Assembly: GCA_020436835.1 (NCBI GenBank)
Contig: JAGQWZ010000664.1
Coordinates: 1-53,195 of the forward strand
DNA from: Saprospiraceae bacterium
GTDB taxonomy: Bacteria > Bacteroidota > Bacteroidia > Chitinophagales > Saprospiraceae
Length of the DNA stretch: 53,195 nucleotides
Direction: 5' to 3'
The translations under genes and the position numbers were made by a program. The stretch's first letter is position 1, and each line of letters begins with the position of its first letter. The notes beneath the pieces were generated by a model. The model worked only from the letters and a program-made list of their open reading frames with translations. It did no database searches and was not told the DNA's origin. Below, piece after piece: positions 1 through 9,038 of the stretch.

Positions 1-464
1 ATGCTATGACCGGTAATGCCCCGGCTGTCGGCCTCCGGTATCGTTCGATAATTTTCATCCATGTATTTGACCAGATCAAAGGCTGTGAAATCTTCCCAAT
101 TTCCAAAGACTCCTGAATTACTATAGAAACTCCCATCATAGGTTGTTTTCTGGTCAGATACGATAAAGATAAATGGACGAATACGATGACTGGCAATAGC
201 AAAATCCAAAATGTCCACCATTTCCGGCCACAGATAATGATTTCCGGTAAAACCGTGAAGGAAATATATTACGGGATATCTCTGTTCACTATCGCTGTAA
301 CCGGGGGGTAAATAAACTGAAACGGACCGTGTAGTTTTTTCTCCAAATTCATTGAGGAGATTTGGTGAATATATGGAGTCGACAATAACCTGCCCATGAG
401 GGGTTTGTGCCAGTGAATGGTGAACATAAAGGAAGACAAGCATCGGCAGGAGAAAACGCAACAT
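1..464 (-). CDS. Secreted putative esterase (alpha/beta hydrolase, esterase D/FrmB-like), C-terminus cut by window edge
   Basis: Only the first 154 codons are present; the gene runs off the left end of the window. Residues 1-20 form a typical signal peptide ending in SLAQ. The mature part begins with a substrate-entry region (SVYLPPGYSDSEQRYPVIYF), followed by the oxyanion-hole segment FLHGFTGN at about 69-75. The last complete codons read GITGHS, so Ser154 is the expected nucleophile of a GxSxG motif. This order is that of the putative esterase family (esterase D, acetyl-xylan or feruloyl esterase-like, mycolyltransferase fold). The substrate cannot be told from this fragment. It lies 54 bases downstream of the LacI-type regulator on the same strand, so it may be the last gene of that cluster. 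Start chosen at the ATG directly before the signal peptide. Confidence 0.8.
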   Translation of the reverse strand, partial: MLRFLLPMLVFLYVHHSLAQTPHGQVIVDSIYSPNLLNEFGEKTTRSVSVYLPPGYSDSEQRYPVIYFLHGFTGNHYLWPEMVDILDFAIASHRIRPFIFIVSDQKTTYDGSFYSNSGVFGNWEDFTAFDLVKYMDENYRTIPEADSRGITGHS

Positions 465-518
465 GATTGAATAATTTTGTCTGAGATATTGGAATCCGAT
501 CATGAAAAATGATCTCAA

Positions 519-1556
519 TCAACTCTCAATCTCCACGATTCGTAAAGTAGATTTCCTGGGCACGAGTTCTGTCGTCAGGATAGAAAGATCATCGGACTGA
601 TTGTTTTTATTGAGACTATCCAAAATGCGTTTAACACAAATTCTTCCCATTTCCCGGGCAGGATGATACATTGATGACAAAGGTGGATCGACAATTTCAC
701 AAATGGGATCATCATTGAAGCCAATTACCGCAACATCATCAGGAACAGTCTTACCGTATTTTTTTGCCACCAGGATAGCACAGACTCCTGCCATATCATT
801 CGCTCCGAATATCCCATCCGGACCCTGTCCATCCTCAAATAACTTCGTAGCCAGAACCAGTGACTCTTCCCGGCTCAAGCTTTTTCCATTCAGTATATAG
901 TTTGGATTTAATACCAGGTTGTGATCCTCCAGGGCTTGTCTGAATCCACGTAGACGTTCCTTGTAAAGTCCCTGTTTCAGAGATCCTCCCAGATGAGCCA
1001 ATCGGGTGCAACCTTGTTCAATCAGATGAGTGGTTGCGTCATAACCAGCCTGATAATTATCAATGACTACTTTTTGCCCCTGAAAATCACCGGGAACCCG
1101 GTCCACAAATATGACTGGTGTGTTACTGCGGTAAAACTGACCGAAATGAGGATATTCCAGAGTTTCTATCGAAATCGAGGTGATCAAACCACATATCCGG
1201 ATATCATACAGGGTTTTAGCATTGTCTTTCTCAATCTTGAGATCATCCGTTGTCTGTGAAATAATTACATTATATCCTTTCTCCCTTGCCGCCTCTTCAA
1301 TCCCACTAATTAGATTAGAGAAGAAAGGCCGGTTTATCCAGGAGATCAACACACCAATTGTCTTTGATTGTTGATTACGTAAGTTGACTGCCATAATATT
1401 AGGGCGGTATCCTCGCAGCTTAGCAAGCTTTTGAACATTTGCCCTGGTTTGCGCTCCAATGCTGGGATGATCCTTTAATGCACGAGAAATTGTGGAAGGA
1501 GATAAATCCAGCTCTTTGGCCAAATCATGTATGGTAATATTTACTTTTTCTTTCAA
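519..1556 (-). CDS. LacI/GalR-family transcriptional regulator
   Basis: This 345-residue protein has the standard LacI length. Residues 7-55 form the DNA-binding headpiece, with ITIHDLAKELDLSPSTISRAL as helix-turn-helix and the hinge region after GYRPN. From about residue 64 (KTIGVLISWINRPFFSNLISGIEEAA) it continues into a periplasmic-binding-protein-like sensor domain up to about 335. Such regulators usually bind a sugar or sugar derivative and control nearby carbohydrate genes. Here it follows the DUF1553 and DUF1501 genes by 55 bases and precedes an esterase by 54 bases, all on one strand, so it may be co-transcribed with the genes it controls. The ligand is unknown. Confidence 0.93.
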   Translation of the reverse strand: MKEKVNITIHDLAKELDLSPSTISRALKDHPSIGAQTRANVQKLAKLRGYRPNIMAVNLRNQQSKTIGVLISWINRPFFSNLISGIEEAAREKGYNVIISQTTDDLKIEKDNAKTLYDIRICGLITSISIETLEYPHFGQFYRSNTPVIFVDRVPGDFQGQKVVIDNYQAGYDATTHLIEQGCTRLAHLGGSLKQGLYKERLRGFRQALEDHNLVLNPNYILNGKSLSREESLVLATKLFEDGQGPDGIFGANDMAGVCAILVAKKYGKTVPDDVAVIGFNDDPICEIVDPPLSSMYHPAREMGRICVKRILDSLNKNNQSDDLSILTTELVPRKSTLRIVEIES

Positions 1557-1611
1557 GATCTATTGATTAGGCCTTTAAAAGTAATGAAACAGAATAGATA
1601 ATTAAGTCCAA

Positions 1612-3060
1612 TTAGCTTAAAATATCCTTTACGACCTGACCGTGTACATCGGTAAGCCGGAATCGACGGCCCTGGTATTTGTAAGTCAATTGTTCATGAT
1701 TTACTCCGAGCAGGTGCAGTAGCGTAGCCTGAAAGTCATGTACGTGGACTGGATCGGACACAACATTGTAGCCAAATTCATCCGTTTGTCCGTACTCGAA
1801 CCCTGCTTTTACACCCGCTCCGGCCATCCACATTGTAAAACAGCGGGGATGATGATCCCGCCCATAATTATCAGCAGTGAGTTTCCCCTGAGAATAGACG
1901 GTCCGGCCGAATTCTCCTCCCCAAATAATCAGGGTATCCTCAAGCAATCCACGTTGTTTGAGGTCTTTGACCAGGGCTGCGGTGGGTTGGTCGGTTTTTT
2001 TACACTGGCTCGAAATACCGGCCGGAAGGTTCAGATGCTGGTCCCATCCCTGATGGTAGAGTTGAACAAATTTGACATCCTTCTCCAGCAATTTTCTGGC
2101 AAGGAGGCAATTAGCAGCATACGTACCGGGATCACGGCTGTCCGGGCCATAAAGGTCATAGATGTAGTCCGGCTCACCAGACATATCGAGTACTTCGGGA
2201 ACCGACGTCTGCATGCGAAAGGCCATTTCGTATTGTGCCATCCGGGCATTGATCTCCGGATCCTGATAGATGTCGAATTGGTGATCATTGAGATTTGCCA
2301 AACGCTGCAACATTCGAGCCCGGTCTTCACGCGTAAAACCGGCAGGATCCTGTAAGAAGAGTACGGGATCCTTGCCCGAGCGAAATTGTACCCCCTGGTG
2401 CTCTGTGGGTAAAAATCCATTTCCCCACAACCGGGCATAGAGCGGTTGTCCTCCTCCATTTTTCGACACCAATACGATGAAGGATGGAAGATTCTGATTA
2501 TCGGAACCCAAACCATAACTGACCCACGCTCCAATGGATGGTCTCCCGGGTAACATGCTTCCCGTTTGAAAAAACGTAATGGCAGGATCGTGATTAATCG
2601 CTTCGGTTTGCATTGAATAGATAAAACACAGATCATCAACAACCTCTGCCGTGAATGGCATCAATTCACTCACCCACCGTTGGGATTCACCGTATTTCCG
2701 AAAATTATAAATGGAGGCAGTCATGGGAAACGCGGTTTGATTGCCACTCATGCCCGTCAGACGTTGTCCGGCCCGTACGGACTGGGGTAGGTCTTGTCCG
2801 TGCAATTCTCTTAAGAGCGGTTTATAATCGTAGAGATCCAGTTGCGAAGGTCCTCCGCTCTGAAACAGGTAAACAACGCGTTTTACTTTCGGATCGACTT
2901 GTGGCAATCCTGAGGGGATCATCCCTTCCAGTCCGCCCAGGCCCGGGTTGGCCGCACCACCTAAAAGGCTAGAAAATGCCACTGCACCTAATCCCATTGA
3001 AGTGCGGGTCAGGAACGATCTGCGATCAAGTATTGCGCTTATTTTTCTCTGATTTTCCAT
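1612..3060 (-). CDS. DUF1501 family exported protein (alkaline-phosphatase/sulfatase-like fold)
   Basis: The 482-residue protein begins with a twin-arginine signal (DRRSFLTRTSMGLGAVAF, about residues 13-30), so it is probably exported folded by Tat. The body matches the DUF1501 family: the FQSGGPSQLDLYDYKP segment near residue 67, and near the C-terminus LIIWGGEFGRT, GRDHHP and a DFQATLLHLLGV segment. The conserved Asp and His residues suggest a metal-binding fold related to alkaline phosphatases and sulfatases; no activity has been established for most members. It starts 3 bases after the DUF1553 gene stops, so the two are translated from one message. The pairing DUF1553-DUF1501 is common in Planctomycetes and some Bacteroidota. 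Confidence 0.93.
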   Translation of the reverse strand: MENQRKISAILDRRSFLTRTSMGLGAVAFSSLLGGAANPGLGGLEGMIPSGLPQVDPKVKRVVYLFQSGGPSQLDLYDYKPLLRELHGQDLPQSVRAGQRLTGMSGNQTAFPMTASIYNFRKYGESQRWVSELMPFTAEVVDDLCFIYSMQTEAINHDPAITFFQTGSMLPGRPSIGAWVSYGLGSDNQNLPSFIVLVSKNGGGQPLYARLWGNGFLPTEHQGVQFRSGKDPVLFLQDPAGFTREDRARMLQRLANLNDHQFDIYQDPEINARMAQYEMAFRMQTSVPEVLDMSGEPDYIYDLYGPDSRDPGTYAANCLLARKLLEKDVKFVQLYHQGWDQHLNLPAGISSQCKKTDQPTAALVKDLKQRGLLEDTLIIWGGEFGRTVYSQGKLTADNYGRDHHPRCFTMWMAGAGVKAGFEYGQTDEFGYNVVSDPVHVHDFQATLLHLLGVNHEQLTYKYQGRRFRLTDVHGQVVKDILS

Positions 3061-3063
3061 GCT

Positions 3064-6000
3064 CTATCGCTTAAATATCGAAGCATCTGTATTTAATATT
3101 GTACTGGCCACCACGGCATAAGCGGCAGACTTGAGCTGCCGGTCACTTATCTTATCCCCATATCGCATCCATCCCTTACTCTTTACCGGACTTGTAGTAA
3201 ATGCCTGTAAATTCTCCTGATATAAGTTCCTCAATTCCAGCAGCTCCTCTTCAGCCGGCATACGACCAGTCAATTTTTGGAAAACAGGTGAAATTTCGCC
3301 GCTATCCAATATTTGTTCACCCAATTGAATCGCTGCTTCGATAAAAATGGGATCATTCATTAAAATGAGCGCCTGTAAGGGGGTATTTGTCTGTTGTCTG
3401 CGCATACTGCATTCACTTCTTTCGGGTGCATCAAAGGTGCTCTGCGTAGGATGAGGTACCGAGCGTTTCCAGACCGTATACATGCTGCGACGATACAGAT
3501 CATCGCCCTCGCTCTGGCTGTAAGCAGCTCCATTTACCTTCCATAGTCCTTCCGGTTGGTACGGAAAAACGGAAGGTCCGCCGACATTTCTGACCAACAG
3601 CCCACTAGCGGCCAATGCCTGATCCCTTATCATTTCCGCAGAAAGTCTCTTGGAGGGTCCCCGGGACAAATAAACATTTTCAGGATCAGATGCTCTCTGA
3701 TCAACAGTAGAAATGGAACTCTGGCGATAAGTACCGGATTGTACGATCATCCGGATCAGATCTTTCACATTCCATCCACTTTCCATAAAGGTGACTGCTA
3801 TATAATCCAACAGAGCAGGATGAGTCGGAGCACTCCCCTGGTTTCCAAAGTCTTCAGCCGTACGCACCAGTCCCCGTCCAAAAAACTGCTGCCAGATCCG
3901 GTTCACCAGGACACGGGCAGTTAATGGATGTTCCGGATTGAATAGCCATTCTGCCAGGTCCAGCCGGTTGGGATTTTTTAAGGCACTGTCCATCGGCATA
4001 ATCGACATCGGCGTGGCCGGCCACACCTGATCTTTATAGGTGTTGTATTGACCCCGGTCGAGGATGAAAGCTTTCCGAGGCTGCGGCATTTCTTTGAAGA
4101 TCATCAATTCGCCAATCGTGTCCACGTAACGACACATCTTGCCTCTCCATTGAAATAGTTGCTCCTCTACCCTATTGATCGAAGGATCCTTCTTAACAAA
4201 GAAGCCTACCAGATCCTCTCTCTCTTCCCGGCTCAAAGAAGAAGCATCTTTGGCAATCAATTGATTTAGATCACCTTTCCCGGATAAATATTTAATCTCC
4301 AGTGCTGATAGTTCCTTCTTGAAAATCTGAATTTCATCGACGATACTTCCACCGATTCCTTTTCCTCTCCATCGGGCCCCAACTTGGATTCCCGGCTCTT
4401 TTTGATTGGCAAAATCGAATTTTAAAGTTTTGTATAAATTGTCGGTATCGGTTATTGCCTTCACCAGATTGCCATTTAGGTAAACATTTAATCCCTCCGC
4501 TTTGCCCGAGCCATCATAGACCATCGCCAGCTGAATCCAGTCATCACGTGGTATCTTAATATCACTATACCGGATGATCGCATTATCAGGAGCAGTATGC
4601 GCCATTAATAATTCAAGACGGTTGTCTTTGATAGCCAGATGAAATCCCCGGAAATTATAAAGGACGGCACCGATGCCACTATGGAAGATGACCCCTTCCT
4701 TGAGATCTGATGGAATTTTAGCATGTAGAGAAACGGTGAATGGCTCATAGCGGTCGAAAGCACCAATGCCCCCTAGATCCAGCCAGGCGTCCCCATTCAG
4801 CAAGAGACCCTGGCCTCGAAATCCTTCTGTAAAATCAGGCGATTCTGTTGAAGAATTGGTGCGATCCATTTTTCCTTTTTGATGGTTTATTGTATTGACC
4901 AAATTACCATCAAGAGAAAAGTGTCCCACCTCTGATCGGTTTAATTCCTGAAATAAGCTGCTTTTATACTCTTCTTTCACAATCCATTCTTCGGCTTGCG
5001 GTTGCAGATGCTCTTTCAGTTTGGATTTCTCGGATTCTAATTCCGTTATTTTTCCAGCAAAAAACTCAATCAATGAATCCTGCTTTTCATCGGTCAGCAA
5101 CATCGTCGGAACCGGCATTGCATTATTAAATGAAATTTGACCGGCTTCATTAATATTGTTGAAGAAACTAAATAATTGATAATATTCCTTTTGGGAAATT
5201 GGATCAAATTTATGGTCATGGCATTTTGCACATGACATCGTCATTCCCATGAAAGCGGTGGCAAAAGTATTAGTGCGGTCAGCAACGTATTCCACCCGAA
5301 ATTCTTCCGGGATGATACCTCCTTCCATATTCTGAGGATGCATTCGTAAAAAGGCAGTGGCAATTTTTTGATCCTTTATTCCTTCTGGCAAAAGATCACC
5401 GGCCAGCTGCCAGGTCACAAAGTCATCATAGGGCATATTTTCATTAAAACTCTTAATGACCCAATCGCGGTACGGTGATACATCCCGGTAGCGATCCACG
5501 GTGTATCCATGGGTATCGGCATATCGCGCCACATCGAGCCAATCGACAGCCATACGTTCTCCAAAATGAGGGCTGGCCAGCAATCGTTCTACCACGCGGG
5601 TATAGGCTTGCTCATCGTGGTCCTCCTTAAAATCATTGAGCTCTGGAATGGTTGGTGGAAGGCCGGTAAGGTCGAACGATAATCGACGCAACAATATGTT
5701 TTTATCCGCCTCCTCATTTTGCACCAGTCCCTGCGCCTCCAATTCCCGGTTGATTAAGTAATCGATCGCATTTTCTCCTTTGGGAATATCTTCCTTCTTT
5801 GGTGGGATAAATGCCCAGTGTTGCTGATAGACTGCGCCCTCTTCGATCCATCTGATTAAAATCGCTTTTTCCTGGTCTGATAAAGTCAACTTGGATTCCG
5901 GAGGTGGCATCACCATCTCGGGATCAGAATGTAAAATTCGTTTCACCAATTCACTTTGTCCCGGATTTCCGGCATGGATAGCACGTAGTCGCGGATGCTC

Positions 6001-6243
6001 GGGAAGAAAACCCTTGGCACTTTCTTCCTGATCTAGACGCAACCCGGCCTCCAGTTTATTTTGATCCGGTCCGTGGCAGGGAAAACAGCGGTCGGCCAAA
6101 ATAGGACGGATATCCTGGTTAAAGTCGGGAATCTGATCAATATGGGTGTAAATATTCTCGACCTGCGGAGGCAAAGACGGACCACATCCGACCAGAAAGG
6201 CCAACATCAAAACAATAAATAATTCCCCCTGAATCCTAGGCAT
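3064..6243 (-). CDS. Planctomycete-type cytochrome/DUF1549/LamG/DUF1553 secreted lipoprotein
   Basis: This is a 1059-residue multi-domain surface protein. A hydrophobic leader ends in LVGC, giving a lipobox with Cys20. A PSCyt1 domain follows with a haem-type CxxCH (C53, C56, H57) in the segment DRCFPCHGPDQNKLEAGLRLD. A PSCyt2/DUF1549 domain spans about 155-380, with NILLRRLSFDLTGLPPT and a second CxxCHxHKFDP motif. About 440-650 is a LamG/concanavalin-like insert (GVIFHSG, LNVYLNGNLV), the usual place for carbohydrate binding in this family. The remainder is PSD1/DUF1553, with ARVLVNRIWQQFFGRGLV and RRQQTNTPLQALILMNDP. The biochemical role is not established; redox-assisted breakdown of complex polysaccharides is a common guess. 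It is the first gene of the left-strand cluster. Confidence 0.94.
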   Translation of the reverse strand: MPRIQGELFIVLMLAFLVGCGPSLPPQVENIYTHIDQIPDFNQDIRPILADRCFPCHGPDQNKLEAGLRLDQEESAKGFLPEHPRLRAIHAGNPGQSELVKRILHSDPEMVMPPPESKLTLSDQEKAILIRWIEEGAVYQQHWAFIPPKKEDIPKGENAIDYLINRELEAQGLVQNEEADKNILLRRLSFDLTGLPPTIPELNDFKEDHDEQAYTRVVERLLASPHFGERMAVDWLDVARYADTHGYTVDRYRDVSPYRDWVIKSFNENMPYDDFVTWQLAGDLLPEGIKDQKIATAFLRMHPQNMEGGIIPEEFRVEYVADRTNTFATAFMGMTMSCAKCHDHKFDPISQKEYYQLFSFFNNINEAGQISFNNAMPVPTMLLTDEKQDSLIEFFAGKITELESEKSKLKEHLQPQAEEWIVKEEYKSSLFQELNRSEVGHFSLDGNLVNTINHQKGKMDRTNSSTESPDFTEGFRGQGLLLNGDAWLDLGGIGAFDRYEPFTVSLHAKIPSDLKEGVIFHSGIGAVLYNFRGFHLAIKDNRLELLMAHTAPDNAIIRYSDIKIPRDDWIQLAMVYDGSGKAEGLNVYLNGNLVKAITDTDNLYKTLKFDFANQKEPGIQVGARWRGKGIGGSIVDEIQIFKKELSALEIKYLSGKGDLNQLIAKDASSLSREEREDLVGFFVKKDPSINRVEEQLFQWRGKMCRYVDTIGELMIFKEMPQPRKAFILDRGQYNTYKDQVWPATPMSIMPMDSALKNPNRLDLAEWLFNPEHPLTARVLVNRIWQQFFGRGLVRTAEDFGNQGSAPTHPALLDYIAVTFMESGWNVKDLIRMIVQSGTYRQSSISTVDQRASDPENVYLSRGPSKRLSAEMIRDQALAASGLLVRNVGGPSVFPYQPEGLWKVNGAAYSQSEGDDLYRRSMYTVWKRSVPHPTQSTFDAPERSECSMRRQQTNTPLQALILMNDPIFIEAAIQLGEQILDSGEISPVFQKLTGRMPAEEELLELRNLYQENLQAFTTSPVKSKGWMRYGDKISDRQLKSAAYAVVASTILNTDASIFKR

Positions 6244-6392
6244 AAATCAACTTCCTATTTACACTTCTAACCCTGATTGTTCGCCAAATTTGTACTGGTA
6301 AAAACAGAAAATCCAGTGTGGATCTCCGGCGCTTTTTGCTCTCAGCTACAGAATTCTGCGGTCTCTAAAATACAAATTATTATATTGACTGC

Positions 6393-6402
6393 TAATCGAT
6401 TA
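6393..6402. promoter_or_regulatory. 10-bp perfect palindrome TAATCGATTA, possible operator
   Basis: TAATCGATTA is its own reverse complement and has the central CG typical of LacI-family operators. It lies in the divergent gap between the DUF1553 operon (which contains a LacI-type gene) and the enoyl-CoA hydratase. The link to the LacI regulator is inference only; a 10-bp palindrome can arise by chance in this AT-rich gap. Confidence 0.2.
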
Positions 6403-6428
6403 ACCGATCTTCAAACTTAAACATTATC

Positions 6429-7211
6429 ATGACATACAATACATTAAAAATTGATAATCAAGATAATATAGTAATCATAACCCTAAATCGACCCAAGTAT
6501 CTCAATGCGATCAATAGCGAAATGATGGAAGAGCTAATGCAGCTTTTTACGGTTGATCTGGCTGAGAACAGTAATATTTCAGGCGTTATAATCACTGGAG
6601 AAGGAGATCGTGCTTTTGTGGCAGGTGCTGACATCAGTGAATTTCTAGACTTCAAAAAGGAAACTATTGAAGGCTTTCTGCGCCGGGGACATGATACGTT
6701 TAATGCAATTGAAAACTTCCCCAAACCGGTAATCGCGGCTATACACGGATTTGCTCTCGGAGGTGGTTGTGAACTATGCATGGCCTGTCATCTGCGGGTA
6801 GCCACTTCCCAGTCGAAATTCGGGCAGCCGGAGGTAAATCTGGGAATTATCCCCGGATACGGTGGAACTCAGCGGCTGGTACAGCTCATCGGCAAAAGTA
6901 AAGGATTGGAGCTACTGCTTACCGGAGAGATGATCGATGCAGCGAATGCCTTAAAGATGGGGTTAATTAATTATTTAGTTGACCCTGGTACTGAAATTGA
7001 CAGAGCCACAGAACTGATAAAAATCATCAGCACCAAAGGCCCCCTGGCGATCGCAAAGATCATTGCAACGGTCAATGCTCAATTTGATCAGAATAAGAAC
7101 GGATACGAAGAAGAAATTAACGCATTTGCACAGTTGGTATCCACCCGGGATTTCAGCGAAGGTGCCACCGCTTTTCTGGAAAAAAGAAAAGCAATATTTA
7201 CCGGGGAATAG
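6429..7211 (+). CDS. Enoyl-CoA hydratase/isomerase (crotonase family)
   Basis: The 260-residue protein has the length and motifs of a short-chain enoyl-CoA hydratase, which adds water to the 2,3 double bond of acyl-CoA in fatty-acid oxidation. The oxyanion-hole segment is RAFVAGADISEF (about 61-72). Both catalytic glutamates of the hydratase are present: Glu115 in FALGGGCEL and Glu135 in KFGQPEVNLGIIPGYGGTQRL. The C-terminal FSEGATAFLEKRKAIFTGE is typical. It stands alone, with no thiolase or acyl-CoA dehydrogenase near it, so the actual substrate remains open. It converges with the coathanger gene 21 bases away. Confidence 0.95.
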   Translation: MTYNTLKIDNQDNIVIITLNRPKYLNAINSEMMEELMQLFTVDLAENSNISGVIITGEGDRAFVAGADISEFLDFKKETIEGFLRRGHDTFNAIENFPKPVIAAIHGFALGGGCELCMACHLRVATSQSKFGQPEVNLGIIPGYGGTQRLVQLIGKSKGLELLLTGEMIDAANALKMGLINYLVDPGTEIDRATELIKIISTKGPLAIAKIIATVNAQFDQNKNGYEEEINAFAQLVSTRDFSEGATAFLEKRKAIFTGE

Positions 7212-7232
7212 ATTTGTTGCCAGACCGACCGG

Positions 7233-7580
7233 TCAGAAATCACAAGGTGCAATCACCACCTCCAGAACCGCACCGGTCTGCACTTCAAATCCTGCGTCCA
7301 GAATCACTTCTTCACCGGCCTGAAAAACCGTTTGTCCATTCAGTAAGATTCCCGAGGCAATAATTTCAATACTGGCCTGATACGAATTCGGCACAATATA
7401 AGGTGCATCCAAAAATATTGACTCAGAGCAACCAAGTGATAATAAATCTTCTCCCGGCTCATTCGATAAATAGGTTAATTCCGGGACACTTTGATCTGCT
7501 CCCGGTTTTGCTGAAACATGAGAGAACAGAACCGGATTCTGTATCCACGAAGTGACGAAAACAGCCAGGCACCAGATCAT
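7233..7580 (-). CDS. Small secreted protein with one coathanger-type beta repeat
   Basis: This 115-residue protein starts with a short hydrophobic leader that could be a signal peptide. Its C-terminal half, IIASGILLNGQTVFQAGEEVILDAGFEVQTGAVLEVVIAPCDF in outline, has the signature of the Bacteroidota coathanger stack repeat: an alternation of x-G-x-V-x-F-x-A-G and I-x-L-x-P/A-G-F-E-V. In other proteins this unit usually sits between ectodomains and a T9SS sorting domain. Here it is the whole protein and no sorting domain follows. A TAnnTTTG-type element at 7644-7651 is a possible promoter. The function is unknown. Confidence 0.6.
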   Translation of the reverse strand: MIWCLAVFVTSWIQNPVLFSHVSAKPGADQSVPELTYLSNEPGEDLLSLGCSESIFLDAPYIVPNSYQASIEIIASGILLNGQTVFQAGEEVILDAGFEVQTGAVLEVVIAPCDF

Positions 7581-7779
7581 AGATTATCCATATTATAATT
7601 AAAAGCAGCTATTGTAATAACGGTTGACCAAGGAGTCTATTTGCAAAGATACATATATATTCATTTTAACATATAAATCCCCCAGGCAATAGGATGCTAC
7701 CAATCAAAGAGCAAATGTTTCTTAATCCTATACTACTTCCTTACCTTTCCGTCTCATCAATCATTGAAATCAATCAATT

Positions 7780-8976
7780 ATGGATCACCAATGGTCTCCG
7801 GGATTCCGCTATAAATTTGAGGAATTGCAGCAAGATTATGAAGAATTAATAATTCGCCGCAATAACAAGGTCCCCGTAAGTAACGGTATTTATGATCGCT
7901 GGCTATATCCTGTTTTGACGGCTGCCCATACTCCACTCTTCTGGAGATATGATCTCGACGAAGCAACTAATCCACATTTTATGGAGCGCCTGGGTGTTAA
8001 TGCGGCATTCAATGCAGGTGCAATTTTGCACGAGGGGAAGTATCTTCTGGTGGCTCGTGTAGAAGGAATTGACCGTAAATCTTTTTTGGCGATTGCGGAA
8101 AGTCCGAATGGAGTGGATCATTTTCGTTTCTGGGACTACCCAATCGCAATGCCCCAGACGGATGATCCGGATGTTAATATTTATGACATGCGTTTGGTGA
8201 AACATGAGGATGGATGGATATATGGTCTGTTTTGTACTGAAAGGAAAGACAAAAGCCACCCTGAAGACACCTCGGCAGCTGAAGCTCAATGCGGTATCGC
8301 CAGAACCAAAGATCTCAAAACCTGGGAAAGACTGCCTGACCTGATCACCTTTTCCGGTCAACAACGTAATGTAGTGTTACATCCTGAATTTATTGATGGG
8401 AAGTATGCGATGTACACCCGTCCTCAGGATGGGTTTATCAGTGTTGGGAGTGGCGGTGGAATTGGATGGGGTACCTGTACGGATATGACCCAAGCTGAGA
8501 TTAAAGAAGAGGTCATCGTTGACTCCAAAGTTTATCACACGATCAAAGAACTAAAAAACGGACAAGGCCCAGCTCCGATCAAGACGGATCAGGGATGGTT
8601 GCACCTTGCCCATGGAGTCAGAAATACCGCTGCCGGACTTCGCTACGTGCTGTATATGTTTATGACCGAGCTGGAAAGGCCCTGGATCGTGACACACCGT
8701 CCGGGAGGTTACTTTATCGCTCCATATGGGGATGAGCGTGTCGGCGATGTGTCGAATGTCACTTTTTCGAACGGCTGGATTATCAATGATCAAGACGAAA
8801 TATTCATCTATTACGCCTCATCCGATACCCGCATGCACGTGGCAACAAGCACCAGGGAAAAGTTGGTAGATTACGTATTGCATACTCCGGAAGATCCTCT
8901 ATTTTCTCATTTGTGTGTCAAGCAGCGAACAGATCTTATCACCCGAAATCTCGAGATTCTCAATAAAAATTTTTGA
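7780..8976 (+). CDS. Glycoside hydrolase family 130 phosphorylase, probably 4-O-beta-D-mannosyl-D-glucose phosphorylase
   Basis: The 398-residue protein matches GH130 subfamily 1. The enzyme would cleave mannosyl-beta-1,4-glucose with phosphate, giving mannose 1-phosphate and glucose in the cytoplasm. Diagnostic segments are [23 protein letters not shown] (74-96), the [12 protein letters not shown] segment with the expected catalytic acid at Asp131, and the phosphate-site region [15 protein letters not shown]. No signal peptide is present. The next gene is a cellobiose 2-epimerase-like protein, which is the known partner: the epimerase turns beta-1,4-mannobiose into mannosyl-glucose, the substrate of this enzyme. 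The pairing strongly supports the specific assignment over other GH130 activities. Confidence 0.92.
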   Translation: MDHQWSPGFRYKFEELQQDYEELIIRRNNKVPVSNGIYDRWLYPVLTAAHTPLFWRYDLDEATNPHFMERLGVNAAFNAGAILHEGKYLLVARVEGIDRKSFLAIAESPNGVDHFRFWDYPIAMPQTDDPDVNIYDMRLVKHEDGWIYGLFCTERKDKSHPEDTSAAEAQCGIARTKDLKTWERLPDLITFSGQQRNVVLHPEFIDGKYAMYTRPQDGFISVGSGGGIGWGTCTDMTQAEIKEEVIVDSKVYHTIKELKNGQGPAPIKTDQGWLHLAHGVRNTAAGLRYVLYMFMTELERPWIVTHRPGGYFIAPYGDERVGDVSNVTFSNGWIINDQDEIFIYYASSDTRMHVATSTREKLVDYVLHTPEDPLFSHLCVKQRTDLITRNLEILNKNF

Positions 8977-9038
8977 ACTTTTCATGGCAGGAATTTCTAA
9001 ATATTCGGAAAAATGCTGGTATTAATGGCTTAGGAAAA

